Below, in pieces: positions 9,042 through 13,665 of a stretch of DNA of 13,665 nt. Source of the stretch: Brachionus plicatilis (lineage: Eukaryota > Rotifera > Eurotatoria > Ploima > Brachionidae); assembly GCA_010279815.1 (NCBI GenBank), contig QEOQ01000519.1, positions 570,745 through 584,409 of the forward strand, written 5' to 3'. A program made the position numbers and the translations under genes. Below the pieces are notes generated by a model. That model worked only from the letters and a program-made list of their open reading frames with translations, had not been told where the DNA came from and searched no databases. Each line of letters starts with the position of its first letter. Position 1 is the first letter of the stretch.

Positions 9042-10422
9042 ATGAATGCTACAGCGCCTTTTCAATCATCTAATGATAACATTTTTTATTTTCTTATTTC
9101 TATAAGCATTATTGGTACATTCGGAAACATGGTTGTTGCTTTTGTATATTGGAAAAAAAAAGATAAACTAACATCAACTTTTTTCATTCTCTTTTTGTCG
9201 TTTATAGACTTAATCGTATGTTCAATACTTATTCCAATGATAATATACATGGAAAAAATAGTATTCGAAACCAATAGTATAATATTTTGCAAAACATATA
9301 ACTTTCTGACAACTACAACTGTACCTTCTAGTAGCTTGCTAATGACTTCAATAGCATTTGATAGATTTTTCTGTATTTGTATGGTAAATCGCAACATAAT
9401 TACTTACCGAAGAGCGAAAATTATTGCTTTTGGTTTGTTTACATTCAGTATTAGTCTCGGTATAATACCATCAATGGCATCGGTAGTTACCAAAAATTTC
9501 AGAAATCAGATTTTAGAAAATTCTACATTCAATTTTTCCTATGTTCAATGTACTGTCGATATGGAAGGCAAACAGACAATCTTTGGGAAAATGATAATTC
9601 CGTTTAAATTTATATATGATGCGCTTTTTGTTTTTTGTGTTATTATTATAACTTTTTTATACATCCAAATATACAAAGAAATTTATAGAAGACGTAAGCT
9701 AAAATTTAATCAGAAGAGAAAGCTTTTATACAATAGCATAATAAACAGCGGTGGTATAGTAAATAAAAATTATCTTAAACGGAATGAAAATATTTTCAAT
9801 GGTGTTTTAAGCTTTTTTGGGAGATATAAAGAGAAAAAAATTGAAAAATGCAAAGATTTCAATAAAATAACGTTTAAAAATACAAAAGCTCCTCCATTGA
9901 CAAAACTAATTCAAATAATGGATTCCAGAGAGAAAGAAAATCAGACAAGTAATTTTTTGTATTAAATACTGAAATTGACACTCAAAATTTTTTAATTTAG
10001 AAAATAATGATAATGAATACTGCGATTTTATTCAATCACAGCCTATTGAGCAAGGATCATGTTTAAATCATGGAAATCAATTATTATCAAATAAAGAAAA
10101 AAAACATGAAAATCAATTGCTTTATTTTAGCGGAAAACATGTAATTTCTTCCAAAGATATTAGGACTGCATTTATGCTTTTTGTAGTATCATGCCTCTAT
10201 TTGATATTTTACCTGCCTTCAATAACTATCACTTATTTAACAATTTTCTTACCAAAAATTAGTAGTAATCTCTACATATCTTATCTTTATTTATCAAATT
10301 CAGCAATCAATCCAATAATTTACTGTTTTTTAAATCCGGTATTTAGGCTCGATTTAATTAATCTATTTTTTAAAAAAGGATATTTATACGACAAAATTGA
10401 AAAAAAAGAATTAAAGAAATAA
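9042..10422 (+). CDS. Class A (rhodopsin-like) G protein-coupled receptor, likely neuropeptide-receptor type
   Basis: Seen: two exons, 9042-9948 and 10001-10422, joined in phase 1 across a 52-nt GTAATT..TTTAG intron, give 442 residues. Seven hydrophobic segments carry class A landmarks: GN at 28-29 (TM1), FID at 54-56 (TM2), Cys83 and Cys170 as the likely disulfide, DRF at 107-109 in place of DRY (TM3), Pro187 (TM5), FYLP at 372-375 in place of CWLP (TM6) and NPIIY at 406-410 (TM7). N-glycosylation sequons lie at N2, N160 and N164, all predicted outside the cell. The third intracellular loop is long (about 216-355), basic then Asn/Glu-rich, and holds the intron. The tail is short and lysine-rich. 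Known: such receptors sit in the plasma membrane and signal through heterotrimeric G proteins. Inferred: a peptide ligand is more likely than an amine, since no aspartate is seen at the usual amine-binding site of TM3. The ligand is unknown. Confidence 0.92.
9949..10000 (+). other. 52-nt intron of the GPCR gene
   Basis: It begins AA|GTAATT and ends TTTAATTTAG|AA. Without removal the first exon runs into a TAA at 9963. With removal the frame continues into TM6 and TM7 of the same receptor. Its length matches the 50- and 51-nt introns of the coiled-coil gene, supporting a small-intron genome. Confidence 0.9.
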
Positions 10423-10458
10423 AATTATGTAACAAGATTATTTTTACTTAGATTTTTT

Positions 10459-10473
10459 AATAAAATTAATAAA
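10459..10473 (+). terminator. Probable polyadenylation signals of the GPCR gene (two AATAAA)
   Basis: AATAAA occurs at 10459-10464 and again at 10468-10473, starting 37 nt after the stop codon. Position and duplication fit a 3' end, though such words are common by chance here. Confidence 0.4.
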
Positions 10474-10822
10474 TTGTTTTTTTTAATATTATTTCAACAG
10501 TTGATTAACATTTAGTTATCAAATGCTTTAAGTCAAAATATCTGATGTTATTTTATTTTACAGCTATAAAATCACCATTTTTCTAGACTAAATTTTTGAA
10601 ATTTGTAAATGAACATATATTAATTTTAAATTATTGAAGTTTACTGCGGTAAAGCATTCAATACCATTGTCAAAAGACATTTAACCATTTTAAACTTTTG
10701 CAGTATTTTTAGTATTGAAATATCATGACCAATTGCAGTTTTGAAACTTAAACTTAAACATTTATTAAAGAAATTTTCTTTTTATTAAAAAATCTAAAAA
10801 AAAAATAAAATTATCATAAATT
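10474..10822. other. AT-rich spacer between the GPCR and the downstream LINE
   Basis: No gene seen. The distal part, up to the poly-A-rich stretch before 10823, may contain the 5' untranslated region of the LINE, but no boundary or target-site duplication can be recognised. Base composition changes sharply to GC-richer at about 10823. Confidence 0.4.
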
Positions 10823-11884
10823 ATGGACCAAAATGTCTCAGCGCTGGACCCTATCGATCCTTCTCCGACTATGCCCCCACCAACTCAAAGGAATCAGAGA
10901 CGAAGAACAAGCATGAAAAGGATAAAAACTGACCAGGAGGAAGAAAGCTCGGATGACGATCCAACAGCCTCCCCAAAACAAATTGAAGAGCTGATAAAGC
11001 AAAATAAAAAGCTGATTGCAGCCAACGGCAAACTAATGAAAAAAGTTGAAACCTTTTCTGACACGGTCGAATCCTTAAACGCACTAATTGCCAAGGTATC
11101 AGAAAGCATAACACTGTCGGAATCAAAGCTGATGGCTTTTTTTGCTAACCTAGAGACCAAAGTAGCGGCATTATCAAAGAGACTTAACGACATTGAAAGT
11201 AACAACACCGTAATGGATTACAGTACTGTTGAATGTCAGTCAGAATCACGAATTGGAGTACTAGAAAATAAGAAAAAAGAAACCTTTCTTCTCAGAGACT
11301 TATTTAGCAGCAATGGTAGAAAAAGTACCAACCAAGAAATAGTTATGATTGAAAAAATAGCTAGGGAAGCGAAAGCCAAAGAAAGCAAGGCAAATAATTT
11401 TGTGATAAGTGGAATTGAAAAATCTATCAACAAAAATCTACAAGATGCAGATGAAGACGATTAACTTTTTGTGATCAATTTGTTCAATGAAATTGGCATT
11501 TCCTCTTCAAATTGTGTCATAAAGAGAAATCATCGCATCAGGCGTATCAACAAGAATAATAAGACCGAACTCCTTGTAGTAGAACTCGACAATAAAGAAA
11601 GTGCGAATTTGATTATAATGAATGCCAAAAAGTTGAAAAATAATGAAATCTACAAGAATATCTTTATAAATCGAGATCTTACAACAAATGAGATGGAAGT
11701 AGTGAGAGCAGCAAGAAAAGAATGCTTAGATAGAAATGAGAAATTGCCTCTCAGTGACGGGAGGCATAAATATGGAACTGTCAACTGTAGCAAAGACTCG
11801 AACAAAGAAATTGAATTCTTCTGGGGTCTCAGATTAGGAAAAATCCACAAGATCGACAGAAATAGCAGGAAGATTATCTTCTAG
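10823..11884 (+). pseudogene. LINE ORF1 (RNA-binding nucleic-acid chaperone type), one in-frame stop
   Basis: Seen: one frame runs from ATG 10823 to TAG 11882-11884 (353 codons before the stop) and is interrupted only by TAA at 11462-11464, codon 214. The N-terminus (1-50) is Pro-rich, then basic (QRRRTSMKR), then acidic. Residues about 50-130 form a heptad-like coiled coil (QIEELIKQNKKLIAANGKL). NNFVISGI at about 191-198 looks like the first strand of an RRM-type fold. The C-terminal part has KNIFINRDLTTNEMEVVRAA and DGRHKYGTVN, typical of LINE ORF1 C-terminal domains. Known: ORF1 proteins trimerise through the coiled coil and coat element RNA. Anomaly: both halves read well in the same frame, so the stop is a recent point change and the copy is young but dead. 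No CCHC zinc knuckle was seen. Confidence 0.85.
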
Positions 11885-12326
11885 TTTAAACGAAATAACT
11901 TGCACTAACTTAAAAAAATCAACGAAAATAAAAAATAAAAATATATTTAATAAAGGCAATTCATGTCTCAAATGCATTTACACTAACGCAACTTCACTGG
12001 TCAACAAATGGGATGAATTCAACTCTCTATGTGAAGCAAACGACTTCCCATATATTATAATGATCACGGAAACTTGGTTCAATTCAATGTCTATCAAGCA
12101 TCTATCAAACTACTCACTTTTTAACAGAGATCGTGAAGAATTGATTGGAGGCGGCGTAGCAATCTATGTCAGCAACGATATTGATGCCTACGAAGCAAAT
12201 GATTTTTGCTTTTCTCAAAGATGCACTGAACAAGCCTGGTGTTACATTCACATTGGAACAGAGAAAGTTCTGTTAGGATGCATTTACCTACCACCTTACG
12301 CAAGCATGGAAACCAACATGGAAATG
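10823..12326 (+). mobile_element. 5' part of a LINE: ORF1 plus start of endonuclease ORF2
   Basis: The segment has the order of a two-ORF non-LTR retrotransposon, a coiled-coil ORF1 followed by an APE-type endonuclease. It is more GC-rich than its surroundings, consistent with an inserted element. The reverse transcriptase and 3' end are missing: at 12327 the sequence switches to a satellite-like array. Retaining the 5' end while losing the 3' end is opposite to normal LINE truncation, so the loss came after insertion, or the array sits inside the element and the rest lies beyond the window. Confidence 0.85.
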
Positions 12327-12329
12327 TAA
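11886..12329 (+). pseudogene. LINE ORF2 N-terminus: AP-type endonuclease, truncated
   Basis: Seen: a frame shifted by one from ORF1 is open from before the ORF1 stop to a TAA at 12327-12329. It contains YTNATSLVNKWDEF (Asn at 11985-11987, the first catalytic block of APE-like endonucleases), ITETWF (catalytic Glu at 12069-12071), GGGVAIYVS and LLGCIYLPPY, in family order. Known: the endonuclease nicks target DNA to start reverse transcription; in intact elements this domain runs to about 220-240 residues and is followed by the RT. Here only about 147 codons remain and the later catalytic Asp and His blocks are gone. The terminal TAA is the first codon of the satellite array, not a native stop. 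The first ATG (12060) falls inside the catalytic domain, so the original start is lost or non-ATG. Confidence 0.85.
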
Positions 12330-12448
12330 GGTCCTTTTTAACAAGGCTTTTTTAAAGGTCCTTTTTTTAAAAGCTTTTCCTAATTGGGTCCTTAAAACAG
12401 GCCTCTACAAAAAGGACCTTTAAATAGGCCTTGTTAAAAAGGACCTTA
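12327..12448. repeat. 40-bp inverted repeat at the array start
   Basis: Bases 12327-12366 are the reverse complement of 12409-12448 at 38 of 40 positions, with a 42-nt spacer. The first arm is therefore in opposite orientation to the rest of the array, which reads mainly AAAAGGACCTT on the plus strand. The first arm begins exactly where the LINE homology ends. Confidence 0.85.
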
Positions 12449-12677
12449 CAAAAGACATTAACAAAAAAAGATCTTTACAAAAGTCCTTTCCAAATGAGGT
12501 CATTAATAAGGCCTTCCCAAAAAGGACTCTTTAAAAAAGGCCTTTCCAAATGAGGTCATTAAAACAGGCCTCTTAAAAATGGACCTTTAAAAAAGGCTTT
12601 TAAAAAAAGGACCTTACAAAAGACATTAACAAAAAAAGATCTTTAAAAAACGCCTTTCCAAATGAGGTCATTAAAAA

Positions 12678-13140
12678 GGCCTTTACAAAAAATTCCTTCA
12701 AAAAGTGCTTCAAAAATTCCTTTCCAAAAATTACCTCAAGAAAGGCTTTTCAAAATAAGGTCTCTAAAAATGGTATTTTCAAAAAAGGACCTTTAAAATG
12801 GCCTATCTAAATGAGGTCCTTAAAACAGGCCTTTCCAAATGAGACCCTTATAACAGGCTTTTCCAAATGAGGTCATTAAAACAGGCCTTTTCAAAAAGTC
12901 CTTTCCAAAAATTAACTTAAGAAAAGCCATTCGAAATAAGGTCAAAAAAAAAAAGATTTACAAAGTAAATCTTCGAAAAAGTCCTTCATAAAGTCATGTC
13001 CAAAAATTACTTTAAGAAAAACCTTTCCAAAAAAGGTCCATAAAAAAGGCCTTTACAAAAAATTCCTTCAAAAAGTGATTCAAAAATTCCATTCCAAAAA
13101 TTACCTCAAAAAAGGCATTTCCAAAAAAGGATCCTTAAAA
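12678..13140 (+). repeat. Higher-order repeat block inside the array, 370-bp period
   Basis: The block at 12678 onward and the block at 13048 onward share a long, nearly identical order of units (GGCCTTTACAAAAAATTCC, then CTTCAAAAAGTG, then CCAAAAATTACCTCAA) with a few substitutions. A shared unit order, not just shared units, shows duplication of multi-unit blocks, the mark of higher-order satellite evolution by unequal exchange. Confidence 0.7.
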
Positions 13141-13665
13141 CAGGAATTTACATAATAGACCTTAAAAATATCACTCCCAAATGTGGTCATCAATAAAGCC
13201 TTTCCAAAGATGATCCTTAAAAAAAGGTTTTTAAAAAAAGGACCTTATAAATAGCCCTTCCTAATGAGGTCATTAAAACAGGCCTCTTAAAAATGGACCT
13301 TTAAAAAAGGCTTTTAAAAAAAAGGACCTTTAAAAAGGCCTTGTAAAAAAGGACCTTACAAAAGACATTAAGAAAAAAAGATCTTTAAAAAACGCCTTTC
13401 CAAATGAGGTCATTAATAAGGCCTTTCCACAAAGTACCCTTTAAAGAAGGCCTTTCCAAATGAGGTCCTTAAAACAGGCCTCTTCAAAAAGGACCTTTGA
13501 AAAAGGCTTTTAAAAAAAGGACCTTAAAAAAGGACTTGTGAAAAAAGACATTTAAAAAGACCTTTCCAAAAGAAGACAGCAAAAAGGCCTCTCATAAAAG
13601 AACCTTAAAAATCATCTAATCAAAAAAATAACAGTCAAAAATCCTTTCAAAAAAGGACCTTTAAA

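Larger units (their letters stand above)
12327..13665. repeat. Satellite-like tandem array of ~17-bp GGCC/GGACC units with higher-order structure
   Basis: From 12327 to the window end the sequence consists of short units built on AAAAGGCCTTT, AAAAGGACCTT and AAATGAGGTCATT, spaced about 16-18 bp and separated by A-runs. Many unit cores are palindromic or near-palindromic. Longer blocks recur: the block starting TGAGGTCATTAAAACAGG at 12551 reappears at 13265 (714 bp apart), and the block starting GGCCTTTACAAAAAATTCC at 12678 reappears at 13048 (370 bp apart). Stops occur in all frames, so the array is not coding. The array runs off the window, so its total length is unknown. It may be a centromeric or heterochromatic satellite or a local minisatellite. 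Confidence 0.9.

Noticed and set aside
9086..9397. Minus-strand open run inside the GPCR gene
   Set aside because: Shadow of the receptor coding frame; no independent protein features.
10869..11850. Several minus-strand open runs across LINE ORF1
   Set aside because: Antisense shadows of the ORF1 frame, with Leu/Phe/Ser-rich composition expected from reversing Lys/Glu-rich codons.
1..12326. Idea that the left RT fragment and the right ORF1/endonuclease piece are two halves of one inverted LINE
   Set aside because: They lie on opposite strands over 9 kb apart, a large middle part is missing from both, and their decay differs: the left piece has two frameshifts, the right piece one stop. Separate insertions are simpler.
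12327..13665. Possible CRISPR-like array or repetitive protein gene in the repeated region
   Set aside because: Units are contiguous, variable and palindromic without unique spacers, the context is eukaryotic, and the ~17-bp period with many stops in all frames rules out coding.

Overview
This is a very AT-rich eukaryotic window, roughly 75-80% A+T by eye outside the repeats. Its genes have short introns of 50-52 nt with canonical GT..AG ends, and it carries non-LTR retrotransposon debris and a satellite-like array. The combination of small introns, low GC, a class A GPCR and LINE fragments points to a small invertebrate. A monogonont rotifer such as Brachionus is my best guess, but nothing in the window proves it.

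Layout from left to right: (1) 1-872, minus strand, a decayed LINE reverse-transcriptase fragment with a YADD core, broken by frameshifts and cut by the window edge. (2) 1128-1678, plus strand, the last three coding exons of an unrecognised, probably coiled-coil protein; its earlier exons were not found, so the antisense LINE may lie in one of its introns. (3) About 1.7-9.0 kb, a long gene-poor stretch holding a strong 21-bp hairpin (3059-3112), a ~620-bp foldback/MITE-like element with ~160-bp inverted arms about 95% alike (5302-5924), and a degenerate TTCTCTA motif array (6699-6838). (4) 9042-10422, plus strand, a complete two-exon rhodopsin-class GPCR of 442 residues. (5) 10823-12326, plus strand, the 5' half of a second LINE: ORF1 with one in-frame stop, then the start of an endonuclease ORF2. 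(6) 12327 to the window end, a higher-order array of short ~17-bp units centred on GGCC and GGACC. It cuts off the LINE abruptly and opens with a 40-bp segment in inverted orientation.

Only the GPCR looks like an intact gene. The coiled-coil gene is probably functional but incomplete here. The two LINE pieces are dead and point in opposite directions. No operon, pathway or defence-type system is visible. The most unusual structures are the foldback element and the LINE-to-satellite junction.
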